A stretch of DNA of 55,135 nt from Gammaproteobacteria bacterium (lineage in GTDB: Bacteria; Pseudomonadota; Gammaproteobacteria; Ga0077554; Ga007554): contig JAKFXX010000038.1 in NCBI GenBank assembly GCA_021731145.1, forward strand, positions 1 to 55,135, read 5' to 3'. The notes below the pieces were generated by a model. That model did no database searches. It was given only the letters and a program-made list of their open reading frames with translations, and was not told the origin of the DNA. This document shows, piece after piece, positions 16,094 through 25,123 of this stretch; positions within the stretch are counted from its first letter, which is position 1, and each line of letters opens with the position of its first letter. The translations under genes were made by a program, and so were the position numbers.

Positions 16094-16126
16094 TCCACTT
16101 CGGAAGAAAAGCCATCCGCGCAGGAA

Positions 16127-16372
16127 TCACGCCGCCACCTGTTGCCATTGCGTCACCTCAACCACTGCATGTTTGCGACGTGCGTCCGCGACAATGCCTT
16201 CCAGTTTTTCTACTACAGGGTCATCAATCCATGCATCTCCGCATTTTGTACAGACAAATGCAGGAACATCCCTGACGACTACTACACCGGTTTTCAAATC
16301 AACAGCAAAGGTAGTGGTACCTGGTTGCTTTTCACCACCGCAAAGCGGGCACTGTCCAAGATTGTCGCTCAT
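16127..16372 (-). CDS. YgiT-type zinc-finger antitoxin
   Basis: An 81-aa protein with two Cys pairs, CPLCGGEKQPGTTTF and VPAFVCTKCGDAWIDD, the N-terminal MqsA/YgiT zinc-finger module, followed by a helix ending VEVTQWQQVAA. Such proteins pair with DUF4258 toxins. The partner upstream is reduced to its last 32 codons, and its stop overlaps this ATG, so the antitoxin stands alone. A GGAGG sequence precedes the ATG. A second, interrupted copy lies at 20025-20488. Confidence 0.85.
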   Translation of the reverse strand: MSDNLGQCPLCGGEKQPGTTTFAVDLKTGVVVVRDVPAFVCTKCGDAWIDDPVVEKLEGIVADARRKHAVVEVTQWQQVAA

Positions 16373-16467
16373 GATTTTTTCCTCCTAATTCTAAAATCTG
16401 GTTCGAAATATTCAAGATCCGGCCGGTATGCGGTGATCACATGACATATCCGGGCAATAGGATCAGC
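16369..16467 (-). pseudogene. DUF4258 toxin, C-terminal remnant
   Basis: The frame reads IARICHVITAYRPDLEYFEP, then DFRIRRKKS and a TGA overlapping the YgiT start. This is the end of DUF4258 toxins, where a VITAYRPD-like strand precedes a basic tail. Everything upstream is replaced by a leader ATGAACACGGAAATCGAG next to gmd fragment A5. The toxin is therefore lost. Confidence 0.65.
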
Positions 16468-16513
16468 GGCAGCCACCACATGCGAAGAAATTGGGGTCAG
16501 ACTCGATTTCCGT

Positions 16514-16766
16514 GTTCATATCAGCGCGTTAGCCCTCTACTGTAATTCTTAATGGGCGGTTGCCAGTCATTCATCTCACCAGGATGCAAAAAGAAGCGAA
16601 CCCCTTACTTTGTGAGAACCACGATACAGGTGACCAATCCGGGCTGTGTTGAACAGCGATGCACGGCGCTTGATGCCATGCACTTCATAGCCCTTGTGGA
16701 GCAGAAACTCGGCAAGATAAGCCCCGTCTTGTCCGGTGACACCGGTACACATGCGCGTTTAGTCAT
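16514..16766 (-). pseudogene. gmd: gmd 5'-fragment, copy A5
   Basis: A full-length unit, ~250 bp, with the one-base shift near codon 5. Upstream on the sense strand stands AAAGCAAAAGAA before ATGACTAAACGC. Downstream it passes into the leader before the DUF4258 remnant. It can still be read as MCTGV-like or out-of-frame peptides but not as a dehydratase. Confidence 0.75.
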
Positions 16767-16926
16767 TTCTTTTGCTTTATGACACTCTGATGTGTGGTGC
16801 GCCGTCATTTCTACTGCAGTAGACATCTTTATGTTGTTGAGCATGCTTCAGTGTTTGCCATTATTGATCATGGGCAAGATTTCTCCCTGCGCTCGAAATG
16901 ACACATATCAATAGCGGTGTTTTGCA

Positions 16927-17402
16927 TCACGCCCAGCCCCGCCGCTCGATTTCGGTACACATGTTGTTGGCTACAGCTATGAGTGCTGGCACAAAAGCAT
17001 GACCGCTTTGCAGGGCACTGGTGAGCACGACCGGGTCTTCAACGTATTCGTGAACCATCTGGTTTCTGAGGTTGCGCATGGTCATCCATTCGTCCGTAGA
17101 CCTGAGCAGCCCCAAGCGTTCAGCCCGATCAAGGTTGTCGATGGCGGCGGATGGTTTTTCACCCAGTGCAGTCAAGAGTAACGGCAACAGTTTATCGCCT
17201 ACTGTGTCTTGCAGACGGCCAAATCTGCCCACAAAAGCTTCCACCCGTTCTGCCAGATCGGGGTTGTTTTCGAGCTGTGCTGCTTGCTCCAAGGTAAACA
17301 GGCCACCAAACAGGCGCTGGTCTGTGGTGGCGAGGTGTTGACATTCTTTGCGCACGACGCGCACCAAAAACTGCAGGCGCAGCGCAATCCCGGGTTCCAC
17401 TG

Positions 17403-17406
<4 letters not shown>
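16927..17406 (-). CDS. hepT: HepT-like HEPN toxin (pair 3)
   Basis: A 159-aa HEPN protein, clearly related to but diverged from copy 1. VGRFGRLQDTVGDKLLP is shared with it, and the RX4HXY motif is R114-NQMV-H119-E-Y121. It is predicted to be an RNase silenced by AMPylation from the MntA partner. The ATG overlaps the MntA stop (ATGA). The 3' end (WA then TGA) is also found as a loose fragment at 21362-21422. It looks intact and is probably active. Confidence 0.85.
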
Positions 17407-18425
<1,019 letters not shown>

Positions 18426-18429
<4 letters not shown>

Positions 18430-18725
18430 AACTGGACTCCGTTTTGTTTGGCAATCTGGAATATCGGTGTTTCGGGTGTACGAGTGTCTTTGAGCAGGAT
18501 GTCGAGTTTGCGGTCACCCAGCGCCATGACAAGCGCGCCTTCCAGCCGACAAAGTGCCTGGACGCGATTGGGAACGATGTGGTCTGCCTCGATGTAAAGG
18601 TCAATGTCACCACCGCGCGCGGCGTCGTCTACGCGGGAGCCAAATAGCCAGACGCGGGCATCCTCCCCCATGATGTGGGCTACGGTATTGCGTATGGCGG
18701 CTTGCTGAGTTTGGGTCAGGCGCAT
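18426..18725 (-). CDS. mntA: MntA-like nucleotidyltransferase antitoxin, copy 2
   Basis: A 99-aa protein, almost the same as copy 1 at 15072-15371, with GSRVDDAARGGDIDLYIEAD and Asp40/Asp42 of the GSX9DXD motif. It overlaps the start of the broken HEPN copy 2 by GTGA. It follows gmd fragment A7. The two pairs with their flanking A units look like a recent duplication of about 1.3 kb. Confidence 0.84.
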
Positions 18726-18775
18726 GGGGCGGGCGGCTCTTGCGATACAGCAAAAGTGTGGGCAGATTTTTCCAT

Positions 18776-18905
18776 GTTCATATCAGTGCGTTAAGCCCCC
18801 TGCTGTAATTCTTGATGGGCAGTTGCCAGTCATTCAGTTCACCAGTATACAAAAAGAAGCGAGACCCTTCTACGTGAAGGACACGATACAAGTGATCAAT
18901 CCGGG
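18776..18905 (-). pseudogene. gmd: gmd 5'-fragment, copy A7, truncated
   Basis: Only the downstream ~130 bp of unit A remain, up to TTGATCACTTGTATC on the sense strand. There it joins the 3' end of the HEPN pair 4 remnant. The missing part includes the gmd start codon. Confidence 0.7.
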
Positions 18906-19334
18906 GCAATCGGTTTCAACAGAAAATCCGCAATAAAGCCATACTGCTCGTTCTGAACCAGATCAAGAATAACGTCCATACGGATATTCATGTAGTCATG
19001 AACGATTCGGTTACGAAGGCCTATGGCACGGTTCCAGTCAGTTATTTGTTCACGCGGATCTGCCCGATATCGGTCAACAAAACAAAAGCATCATAAGCCG
19101 ATACCGGGATATCCTGTCCCGCTGCCTCGCCTAGAGGCGCCTACTTTTGGTGAGTAAATGCTTGGCCTTGCCAATGGCGTTTTCTACCAGCACTTGCAGC
19201 GCATGCAGCACACCGTTCTGCTCCAGACGGGACAGCGTATTACCCAACATTAACTTATTCCTGGCATCTGCCAGAATTTCTGATTGGTAACGTGCGAGTT
19301 GCGCCGCTTCCTGCTGATAGACGTCAAGCCGCAT
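18906..19334 (-). pseudogene. hepT: HEPN toxin (pair 4), decayed
   Basis: The start MRLDVYQQEAAQLARYQSEI and SRLEQNGVLHALQVLVENAI mark a HEPN/DUF86 protein. A TAG stops it after KSRRL (19131). The frame reopens as GQDIPVSAYDAFVLL, then shifts again, and continues as TDWNRAIGLRNRIVHDYMNI with a good RX4HXY motif (RNRIVHDY) and GFIADFLLKP. At least one nonsense change and one frameshift separate the parts. The start overlaps the MNT partner by 11 bp. Confidence 0.8.
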
Positions 19335-19713
19335 GGTCTTTCGCCCAATAAAAATCTTCGAGATCGCGCCATGTTTTTAACAAAAAATGGCTCCATGGCA
19401 GCGTGTTTTCGCCCTTGAGCAGCAACCCTTCCTCGGCGATCACCGCGCGCATGGCAAGCCGTGCTGTGGGGATATCGACTATGTCAATTTGATCCTGCGT
19501 TGTCTGCAGAAACCTGGCAAGCTCTGTACGCAGGGTTTCGGTATAACCCAGCACATCCCCCAAGGGAATATCCCTGCGCCATTGCACGGCAAAATCCCAA
19601 TCGCTATCTTCTCGCGCCTGACCAAGGGCACGACTACCGATCAGCAGTGCCAGCTCGATGTTCGCCTGCTGCGCAAAGAGATTTTGCGCTTGTCCCATGG
19701 TATTTTCTTGCAT
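19324..19713 (-). CDS. MNT-domain nucleotidyltransferase (pair 4)
   Basis: About 125-129 aa. The motif GSRALGQAREDSDWDFAV gives GSX10DXD, the active site of minimal nucleotidyltransferases. It differs clearly in sequence from pairs 1-3 (TARLAMRAVIAEEGLLLKG). The start may be the first ATG or MGQAQNLF five codons later. Its HEPN partner is decayed, so this is another surviving antitoxin without toxin. Confidence 0.82.
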   Translation of the reverse strand: MQENTMGQAQNLFAQQANIELALLIGSRALGQAREDSDWDFAVQWRRDIPLGDVLGYTETLRTELARFLQTTQDQIDIVDIPTARLAMRAVIAEEGLLLKGENTLPWSHFLLKTWRDLEDFYWAKDHAA

Positions 19714-19760
19714 GATTTCCTTGCTCTGGCGTTTCTGAATAATAAGGCTTGGGCAACCCC

Positions 19761-19964
19761 CTATTCTTCCTTATTCATCTGCACAAACATCACATATTTG
19801 TCCTGCACATCCAGCGCAAGCAATTTACCCGCTTGCAAAGCGGCAAGGTGCTCGGCCTTCAGAGTGACCAATTCCTGCCGCCAGCGTTTACCGAAAGGTT
19901 GCTTGCTCTCTTCAACATCACAGACAGCATCGACGATAGCAATACGTGGATCATGATTCGTCAT
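19761..19964 (-). CDS. conserved small hypothetical protein
   Basis: A 67-aa protein starting MTNHDPRIAIVDAVCDVEES, chosen because GGAG stands 7 bases before this ATG; an upstream ATG at 19982 lacks such a signal. The rest, RWRQELVTLKAEHLAALQAG and ALDVQDKYVMFVQ, is well formed but belongs to no family I can name. It sits between the broken YgiT copy 2 and MNT pair 4, and could be part of a toxin-antitoxin module. Confidence 0.6.
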   Translation of the reverse strand: MTNHDPRIAIVDAVCDVEESKQPFGKRWRQELVTLKAEHLAALQAGKLLALDVQDKYVMFVQMNKEE

Positions 19965-20024
19965 ATTGTTTCTCCAACTCATGGTGTAATTCCGCTTCGG
20001 AAGAAAAGGCCATCCGCACAGGAA

Positions 20025-20488
20025 TCACGCCGCCACCTGTTGCCATTGCGTTACCTCAACCACTGCATGTTTGCGACGCGCGTCCGCGACAATGCTTTCC
20101 AGCTTTGCCGCTACGGGGTCGTCGATCCATGCATCTCCGCATTGATAGTGTCGCCGTGCTCGCTATACATTTTGGGACATCCAAGTCCCCAAAATGACTG
20201 CGCTCGGCGACAAGTATGCCTCCGGCGGCCCGGACAGGCCTGCGTCCGCCACGACACCCCACTGCGCGGGGCGCCATGGCTACCACAATGCCGCTACGCC
20301 GTTGATCGGTTGGCCTTGTGTTTTGTCTACGCCCGGGCTTGCGCCCAGACTCCGACAAAACTCCCGGCCCCTGCGGCTATCCGGGGGTTGCCAGCCTGCG
20401 CTCGCTTACGCGTCGCTTTCCCTGGCTGGCGCCATTGTACAGACAAATACAGGAACATCCCTGACGACGACTACACCGGTTTTCAAAT
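20025..20488 (-). pseudogene. YgiT-type antitoxin copy 2, interrupted
   Basis: The 3' part (20025-20143) and an internal part (20435-20488) match the intact YgiT gene at 16127-16372 closely. A 291-bp foreign segment separates them, and a MITE fragment replaces the start codon and both early Cys pairs. The gene cannot make a zinc finger. Confidence 0.78.
20144..20434. other. 291-bp GC-rich structured insertion of unknown type
   Basis: Its limits are fixed by comparison with the intact YgiT copy (GCATT to the left, TTGTAC to the right). It contains a strong stem: CATTTTGGGAC (20168-20178) with GTCCCCAAAATG (20185-20196), surrounded by a possible GTGTCGCC/GGCGAC outer pairing. No protein-coding frame is convincing on either strand. 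The ends are not obvious inverted repeats. I cannot place it in a known element class. Confidence 0.55.
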
Positions 20489-20599
20489 CTCTAAAAATTC
20501 AACAACTGTCATTCCCGTGAAGGCGGGAATCGAGAAGTTATTGGCTTATCATCTGCTCCAGAATGCTGGATTCCCGCCTTCACGGGAATGACAAATTAG
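20487..20599. repeat. diverged MITE copy
   Basis: Same plan as the element at 14433-14561: TCTAAAAATTC at the left, two ATTCCCG...CGGGAAT hairpins, a central TTGGCTTATCATCTG, and AATTAG at the right. The outermost GGGCACC ends are lost on both sides. It has removed the start of YgiT copy 2. From 20600 to 20666 nothing further is recognised. Confidence 0.7.
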
Positions 20600-20666
20600 C
20601 TCGCCTTGCTGGAGGCCTTGCTCTTTCCATTCCTCAATCCATTCGATGACGCATCTGCCACAGGTT

Positions 20667-21041
20667 CTATTCCGAAAGTTGCAACGATTCAAAAATCAAC
20701 CCGTCTATCGATGAGAAAGATTGATCGTTTGTCAGCAAAACCGCATCATGGATCAATGCGCTGGCAGCAATAATGGCATCAGGGAGTTTTAATCGATTTT
20801 TGCGGCGCAACCTAATTGTTTCATCTCGTACTGTGTCTGTTAAATGAACTCGGTCAAGCAAAAACAATAGGTCACGTATTTTCTGCTCTTCCTCAGCGGA
20901 CATGCCAGAAAACGATAGCAGTTCAATTTCAGTGATAATTGAAACGCTGTATCGCCCATCAGGCAGAGGAAAGACAAGACGCCCACTCACCAGATAAATG
21001 ATGGCATTAGTGTCTAGCAAATAGCGCCTATTCAATTCCAC
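20667..21041 (-). CDS. vapC: VapC-family PIN-domain toxin
   Basis: A 124-aa PIN ribonuclease. The acidic residues expected at the active site are visible in YLLDTNAIIYL (Asp), ITEIELLSF (Glu), LKLPDAIIAASAL (Asp) and LLTNDQSFSSI (Asp). It would cleave RNA, probably tRNA, unless bound by its antitoxin. It overlaps the upstream antitoxin gene by 10 bp. Length and motifs are complete, so the pair is probably functional. Confidence 0.88.
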   Translation of the reverse strand: MELNRRYLLDTNAIIYLVSGRLVFPLPDGRYSVSIITEIELLSFSGMSAEEEQKIRDLLFLLDRVHLTDTVRDETIRLRRKNRLKLPDAIIAASALIHDAVLLTNDQSFSSIDGLIFESLQLSE

Positions 21042-21274
21042 TCCGAGCGTACTTTTCTCTGGTATTCAACACCATCAATCCCATTAAACGCGGCAACAGC
21101 CCCCGCGAACTGCATCAACCTTTTTGCATTTATATCTTCTGTAACATTTTTACCGGCGGCATTTTCTTCCAGTACTATCACCAGCTCATGCCGCCCAAGA
21201 CAAACCGTTTCCGGCAACTTTATGGTGATAAGTCTATCCGGCAAAACCTCATACTCAATGTTTAATGTCAGCAT
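21032..21274 (-). CDS. vapB: VapB-like antitoxin
   Basis: An 80-aa protein upstream of and overlapping vapC. The N-terminus MLTLNIEYEVLPDRLITIKLPE suggests a short beta-rich DNA-binding region. The C-terminal part KRLMQFAGAVAAFNGIDGVE is of the type that wraps around PIN toxins. It is identified mainly by position. Upstream lies a 205-bp stretch with a HEPN fragment. Confidence 0.75.
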   Translation of the reverse strand: MLTLNIEYEVLPDRLITIKLPETVCLGRHELVIVLEENAAGKNVTEDINAKRLMQFAGAVAAFNGIDGVEYQRKVRSEWN

Positions 21275-21361
21275 GATTCCTCTTCCTTTGTATCCGCGTT
21301 GCCAACAATTAAAAGGTGGCTAAATATTGAGCACACCGGTTTTTCTGTCCGGGTGGTATTT

Positions 21362-21422
21362 TGCATCATGCCCAGCCCCGCCGCTCGATTTCGGTACACA
21401 TTTTTGTTGGCTATGGCTATGT
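21362..21422 (-). repeat. loose copy of the 3' end of hepT (pair 3)
   Basis: About 60 bp match 16925-16985, the last codons of hepT pair 3 (sequence GCCCCGCCGCTCGATTTCGG). The flanks are unrelated. It shows that pieces of the modules have been copied about 4.4 kb away. The rest of 21275-21479 holds nothing else I can identify. Confidence 0.65.
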
Positions 21423-21479
21423 TTGCAGCACGCCCACTTTGCGCCCATGCTTGAGGCTCTTACCCAAAAAGCCACGCAT

Positions 21480-21881
21480 TCATGACAGCGGATTTGCCAA
21501 TGGTGGTTCTTCCATGTCAATTTCCGGCACCGCTGTGTTATTCGACCGCCCGGAGCCAACTTCACGCCGCAAGCTCTTGATCTCTTCCCGTAGCGTTTCA
21601 TATTCCGCCATTTTGCGCTTGAGAAAGCGGGCGGTGACTTTGGCCTTTTCTTCCATGCCCATTGGGGTGAGAAAATAGGCGTAGGCGGCCTTGTTGTTGC
21701 TGTTGCGGAAGTTTCTGGCTTTGACCAACCCTCTGCCGATCAGTGCCTTGAGGCAATAGTTGGTCTTCCCCAGGCTCACGCCCAGCACATCAGCCAGTGC
21801 GCGCTGGCTGATGTGCGGGTCTTCCTGCAGGAGCTTCAGTATCTTGTAGTGGGTTTCGTCGTCGAGCATGGGGCGGCGCAT
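21480..21881 (-). CDS. MarR-family EPS-associated transcriptional regulator
   Basis: A 133-aa winged-helix protein. ILKLLQEDPHISQRALADVL, then GKTNYCLKALIGRGLVKARNF, form the HTH, followed by AYFLTPMGMEEKAKVT and a C-terminal coiled coil (RKMAEYETLREEIKSLRREV). This is the pattern of the MarR-like regulators found at the head of EPS loci. It lies upstream of the whole minus-strand polysaccharide region, so it may control it. A GTTCA-N5-TGAAC palindrome stands 3 bp before the first ATG, which suggests autoregulation. Confidence 0.85.
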   Translation of the reverse strand: MRRPMLDDETHYKILKLLQEDPHISQRALADVLGVSLGKTNYCLKALIGRGLVKARNFRNSNNKAAYAYFLTPMGMEEKAKVTARFLKRKMAEYETLREEIKSLRREVGSGRSNNTAVPEIDMEEPPLANPLS

Positions 21882-21883
21882 AT

Positions 21884-21898
21884 GTTCATTAGGTGAAC
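21884..21898. promoter_or_regulatory. palindrome GTTCATTAGGTGAAC, candidate operator
   Basis: GTTCA and TGAAC arms with a 5-base spacer lie immediately upstream of the MarR start. The same arms and spacing recur at 22819-22833 before the next mntA gene. A function as a MarR-type operator is inferred. Confidence 0.5.
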
Positions 21899-21986
21899 GA
21901 TTACAACAAATTTATCGGGGCTGGTCAATTGAAATCTCATGCTCCACCCAAGAGACAGGAAGTCTGCCTGCGCTCTTTTACGGGTG

Positions 21987-22400
21987 CTACAAAGCCAGTT
22001 TCAAAATAATCCTCGAAAACTCCCGAAAATCCGGGAGCCGCTGCTGAATAATGCTTCGAACAATTTCAATATTCAGCTTTCGATAATCATGCACTGCAAT
22101 ATTGCGAAATCCGACCATTGCCTGAAGGTGATCAGACAAGTCGGCAGGCAGCACCCCCGCTTCGCGCAACATGGTAAAAGCTTCCCGGCTGTCCTGGGGA
22201 ATGCCCAGGCGCCGCAGGCGCACAACATGCATGGCCGCATCGATTGCCGCCTCACAGGCACGTTGCAGGTTGAGGATAATCGAGTCCTGACGCGTGTAGT
22301 CGGTCTCAAGCTCGCCTTCATGCCCGCAGTATTCTTCGTCAATCCGACCCAGGCAACGCTCTATGATTTCGACCTTGTTGAGCAATACGTCATCGGCCAT
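21987..22400 (-). CDS. hepT: HepT toxin (pair 5, DUF86 type)
   Basis: A 137-aa HEPN protein of the classic HepT group. The RX4HXY motif is R99-NIAV-H104-D-Y106, and ILNLQRACEAAIDAAMHVV is the typical second helix. It is predicted to be an RNase neutralised by AMPylation of Tyr106. The start overlaps the MntA gene by 11 bp. No damage is visible. It belongs to a different HEPN subgroup from pairs 1-3. Confidence 0.88.
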   Translation of the reverse strand: MADDVLLNKVEIIERCLGRIDEEYCGHEGELETDYTRQDSIILNLQRACEAAIDAAMHVVRLRRLGIPQDSREAFTMLREAGVLPADLSDHLQAMVGFRNIAVHDYRKLNIEIVRSIIQQRLPDFREFSRIILKLAL

Positions 22401-22797
22401 ATACGCTCCCTCTGTCTCGTATATCCGCCAGTATTTCGCGTCTCTCCTCGTTCAGTCTCGCATATCCGGAGTAAGCGACGGTTTCGAAGCGGCTGGCTGC
22501 TGCCTCATCTGCACAATAAAGCCGCTCGCCATGCGCAATGATCTGTAGCCTCATTACTGTTGAAGCTGAACGCAAATCCACCAGATCGACATCACGAGAG
22601 GCTATCTGCGCCAGCTTTTGCGATAATTCCCACCGATCCAGATTGGATAACGGCTGCTCTGGCAGCACCGCCAGATCAATATCGCTGTCGCTCCGCGCCT
22701 GCGGCGTATCCCAACTGCCAAAACGATAAATCGCCACCACACCCGGCAGACTATCGAGTAATACGCGGATGATACGGGTTCGTAATGGTTCGTTCAT
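22390..22797 (-). CDS. mntA: MntA antitoxin (pair 5)
   Basis: A 135-aa minimal nucleotidyltransferase. GSWDTPQARSDSDIDLAVL gives GSX10DXD with Asp39 and Asp41, as in characterised MntA. The C-terminal RLNEERREILADIRDRG is helical. It is followed by its HepT partner with an overlap. A palindrome GTTCAATAATTGAAC lies 22 bp upstream of the ATG. It is the outermost gene of the island on this side. Confidence 0.88.
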   Translation of the reverse strand: MNEPLRTRIIRVLLDSLPGVVAIYRFGSWDTPQARSDSDIDLAVLPEQPLSNLDRWELSQKLAQIASRDVDLVDLRSASTVMRLQIIAHGERLYCADEAAASRFETVAYSGYARLNEERREILADIRDRGSVYGR

Positions 22798-22818
22798 CCG
22801 GAGAGCAATTCCCTATTC

Positions 22819-22833
22819 GTTCAATAATTGAAC
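22819..22833. promoter_or_regulatory. palindrome GTTCAATAATTGAAC, candidate operator
   Basis: A perfect 15-bp palindrome (GTTCA-N5-TGAAC) in the promoter region of mntA pair 5, with the same arms as the site before the MarR gene about 0.9 kb away. Confidence 0.5.
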
Positions 22834-22968
22834 AAATGTAATGGGTTAGGGCTAAAATGTCAACGAGAAACAGGCAGCCGCCAACCAAAAAATGATGATT
22901 GTTTGCTGTTGATTTTAAACGATTTTATCTGTCTCATCAAACATAGTGATTAAGCACTTGGCAAGACC

Positions 22969-23502
22969 ATGTTAGTATCCACGGCCGTGATCCTTAATAC
23001 TACCCGAGAAGACCACCGCATTGCCTGGCTCACCGCACTGGCGATCACCATTCACATTGCGGAAAGCGCCCTCCCCAGCCCGCTGCCGGGCGTTAAGCCG
23101 GGGCTTGCCAATGTGATTACCCTTCTGGCGCTGCTCCAGTTCGGGTGGTCTACTGCTGCATGGATAACCGGGCTGCGGGTGCTGGTGGGCAGCCTGCTGA
23201 TGGGCACGTTCCTCTCACCCACCTTCATGCTCAGCCTGAGCGGCGCGTTGGCCAGCATCGTTACGCTCGGGCTGGCCTGCCAGCTATCAAAGTGGCTGCC
23301 GGGGCGTGGCTTTGGGCCGATCGGCTACAGCGTGCTGGCTGCCATGGCGCATATGGCGGGGCAATTCTATACCGCCTATTTATTGTTCATCCCGCACCAG
23401 GCGCTGTTTCATCTCCTGCCGGCGCTGATGACTGCTGCGGTGATCTTTGGCATAGTGAGCGGTATGATAGTCCATATGACGCTGAGCAGGATCCGCAATT
23501 AA
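22969..23502 (+). CDS. Gx transporter family membrane protein
   Basis: A 177-aa protein with about five hydrophobic segments. The stretch SALPSPLPGVKPGLANVITL (GVKPGLAN motif) is typical of the family annotated as heptaprenyl diphosphate synthase component I or Gx transporter. The family occurs next to isoprenoid or redox genes in other genomes, and its biochemical role is not firmly known. It is the first plus-strand gene after the island and ends 4 bp before tonB. The 171-bp gap before it holds no gene. Confidence 0.8.
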   Translation: MLVSTAVILNTTREDHRIAWLTALAITIHIAESALPSPLPGVKPGLANVITLLALLQFGWSTAAWITGLRVLVGSLLMGTFLSPTFMLSLSGALASIVTLGLACQLSKWLPGRGFGPIGYSVLAAMAHMAGQFYTAYLLFIPHQALFHLLPALMTAAVIFGIVSGMIVHMTLSRIRN

Positions 23503-23506
23503 CCTC

Positions 23507-24391
23507 ATGGCTGCTGTACACCCGAATTCGCCAATCACATCAACTGACCGTCTCGGCCTGACGCTTTTTTTTGCCATCGTCATCCACGTCCTGATCATTC
23601 TTGGCATCTCTTTCAGCCAGGAAATGGCTAAAAACAAACCCGAGAGCACGCCCACACTGGAAATAATCCTCGCGCACACGCCCACCAAAGCAAAGGTAGA
23701 AAACCCTGATTTCCTGGCACAGGCGCACCAGGAAGGCGGCGGCACGAGCGAGACCAAACACCGCCCGACTGCCCCTCCTCCCTCGCCGCTACCGGCCCCT
23801 GTCACGGGCAACGCGCCGGTGAACCAGGCGCCAGCGGCTATTCAGGCCACCGTTGCGCCTCAAGCCCCTCAAATAACCACCCAGCGCAACCCTGAGCAGC
23901 AAACCGAGCCTGCTGATGAGCCATCACCCACCCCTCAATCAACCTCCAGCGCCGCAGAACTGGTGATGCGCAGCCGGGAAATTGCCCGGCTGGAGGCCGA
24001 GCTCAGCGAATCCGTCCAGGCCTATGCGCGCCGCCCCAAACATCGTTTCATCTCGGCCAAGACAGCGCAATACCGCGATGCCGCTTATCTGGCGGCGTGG
24101 CAAGCAAAGATCGAGTCCATCGGCACACTTAACTACCCTGAGGAAGCCCGGCGCCGCAACATATCCGGTGAGTTGTTGCTGGATGTTGCCTTGAACCCGG
24201 ATGGCACACTGAACGCCATTACGCTACGCCGTTCCTCCGGCTACAAGGCGCTGGACGACGCCGCCAAACGTATTGTCCAGCTTGCCTCGCCCTTCAGCCC
24301 TTTCCCTGAGGGGATGCGCAAGGATACCGATGTCCTGCATATCACGCGTACCTGGCAATTCCAGGGCAACCGGCTGGAAACGGGGCAGTAA
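23507..24391 (+). CDS. tonB: TonB-family energy transducer
   Basis: A 294-aa protein with one N-terminal membrane helix (LFFAIVIHVLIILGISF). A Pro/Thr/Gln-rich periplasmic spacer follows at about residues 80-150, then a TonB C-terminal domain (YPEEARRRNISGELLLDVAL, ITLRRSSGYKALDDAAKRIV). It would couple the proton motive force to outer-membrane receptors. In pseudomonads and relatives a TonB-like gene also precedes yqgE-ruvX-pyrRBC, so gene order supports the call. It starts 4 bp after the Gx gene. Confidence 0.88.
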   Translation: MAAVHPNSPITSTDRLGLTLFFAIVIHVLIILGISFSQEMAKNKPESTPTLEIILAHTPTKAKVENPDFLAQAHQEGGGTSETKHRPTAPPPSPLPAPVTGNAPVNQAPAAIQATVAPQAPQITTQRNPEQQTEPADEPSPTPQSTSSAAELVMRSREIARLEAELSESVQAYARRPKHRFISAKTAQYRDAAYLAAWQAKIESIGTLNYPEEARRRNISGELLLDVALNPDGTLNAITLRRSSGYKALDDAAKRIVQLASPFSPFPEGMRKDTDVLHITRTWQFQGNRLETGQ

Positions 24392-24455
24392 CCATTAGCT
24401 AATTTCCTGCGCATCCACCTTGTCACTTGCCACCCTTGTAGCCGATACTACCCAC

Positions 24456-25016
24456 ATGATCGAATCCATCTCACTGACCAACCAGTTCCTGATCGCCATG
24501 CCTGCGTTGGCGGATCCGAATTTTTTTCACAGCGTCACCTATATCTGTGAGCATACCCCTGAAGGGGCGCTAGGCATTGTCATCAATCACCCGCTGGATA
24601 TCAGGCTTAGTGACGTGCTTCAGCATATGGGCATCGAAGCTGCCACACCCGCCATCGCCAGTCTTCCGGTGTTCATGGGCGGGCCGATGCAACGTGAACG
24701 GGGATTTGTTATTCACCGGCCCACTGGCGCGTGGGACAGCGCATTGAAAGTGTCGGACATTGGTGTTGCCAGTTCGCGCGACATCCTGGAGGCGATTGCG
24801 CGGGGAGAAGGGCCGGAACAATCCCTGATAGCGCTAGGCTATGCCGGATGGGGGCCGGGGCAACTGGAGAAGGAGCTGGCGGATAATGCCTGGCTGAACG
24901 GTCCGGCCGATGCCACTATTCTGTTCAATATTCCCAGCGAACAGCGCTGGCAGGCTGCTGCGGCGCTGTCGGGGGTAGATCTGAACCGGCTCTCCGGTGA
25001 TGTTGGACATGCATGA
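24456..25016 (+). CDS. yqgE: YqgE/AlgH family protein
   Basis: A 186-aa soluble protein beginning MIESISLTNQFLIAMPAL, with FFHSVTYICEHTPEGALGIV and VFMGGPMQRERGFVIH, the conserved core of UPF0301. The function is unsettled; the family was linked to alginate regulation as AlgH. The ATG at 24456 was preferred over one at 24420 because family members start with this MxxxxLTNQFLIAMP. It belongs to the tonB-yqgE-ruvX-pyrR block. Confidence 0.9.
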   Translation: MIESISLTNQFLIAMPALADPNFFHSVTYICEHTPEGALGIVINHPLDIRLSDVLQHMGIEAATPAIASLPVFMGGPMQRERGFVIHRPTGAWDSALKVSDIGVASSRDILEAIARGEGPEQSLIALGYAGWGPGQLEKELADNAWLNGPADATILFNIPSEQRWQAAAALSGVDLNRLSGDVGHA

Positions 25017-25083
25017 GGAACAGGCCTCTGCGCGCACAAAATCAAACGGTTGTTTTTGTGCGGCACATCCTTGCATCACGAGA

Positions 25084-25102
25084 CCTCTGAGTTTCTCAGA
25101 GG
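25084..25102. terminator. hairpin between yqgE and ruvX
   Basis: CCTCTGAG, loop TTT, CTCAGAGG: a perfect 8-bp stem 22 bp before the ruvX start. It has only a weak T run (CACGTATTTT), so it is an attenuator-like hairpin rather than a certain terminator. Confidence 0.4.
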
Positions 25103-25123
25103 CCTCTACACGTATTTTCTGAA

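Noticed and set aside
20056..20358. Coding region on the minus strand across the 291-bp insertion
   Set aside because: Arg/Gly/Ala-rich low-complexity translation without start signal or family features; it looks like a GC-rich shadow frame.
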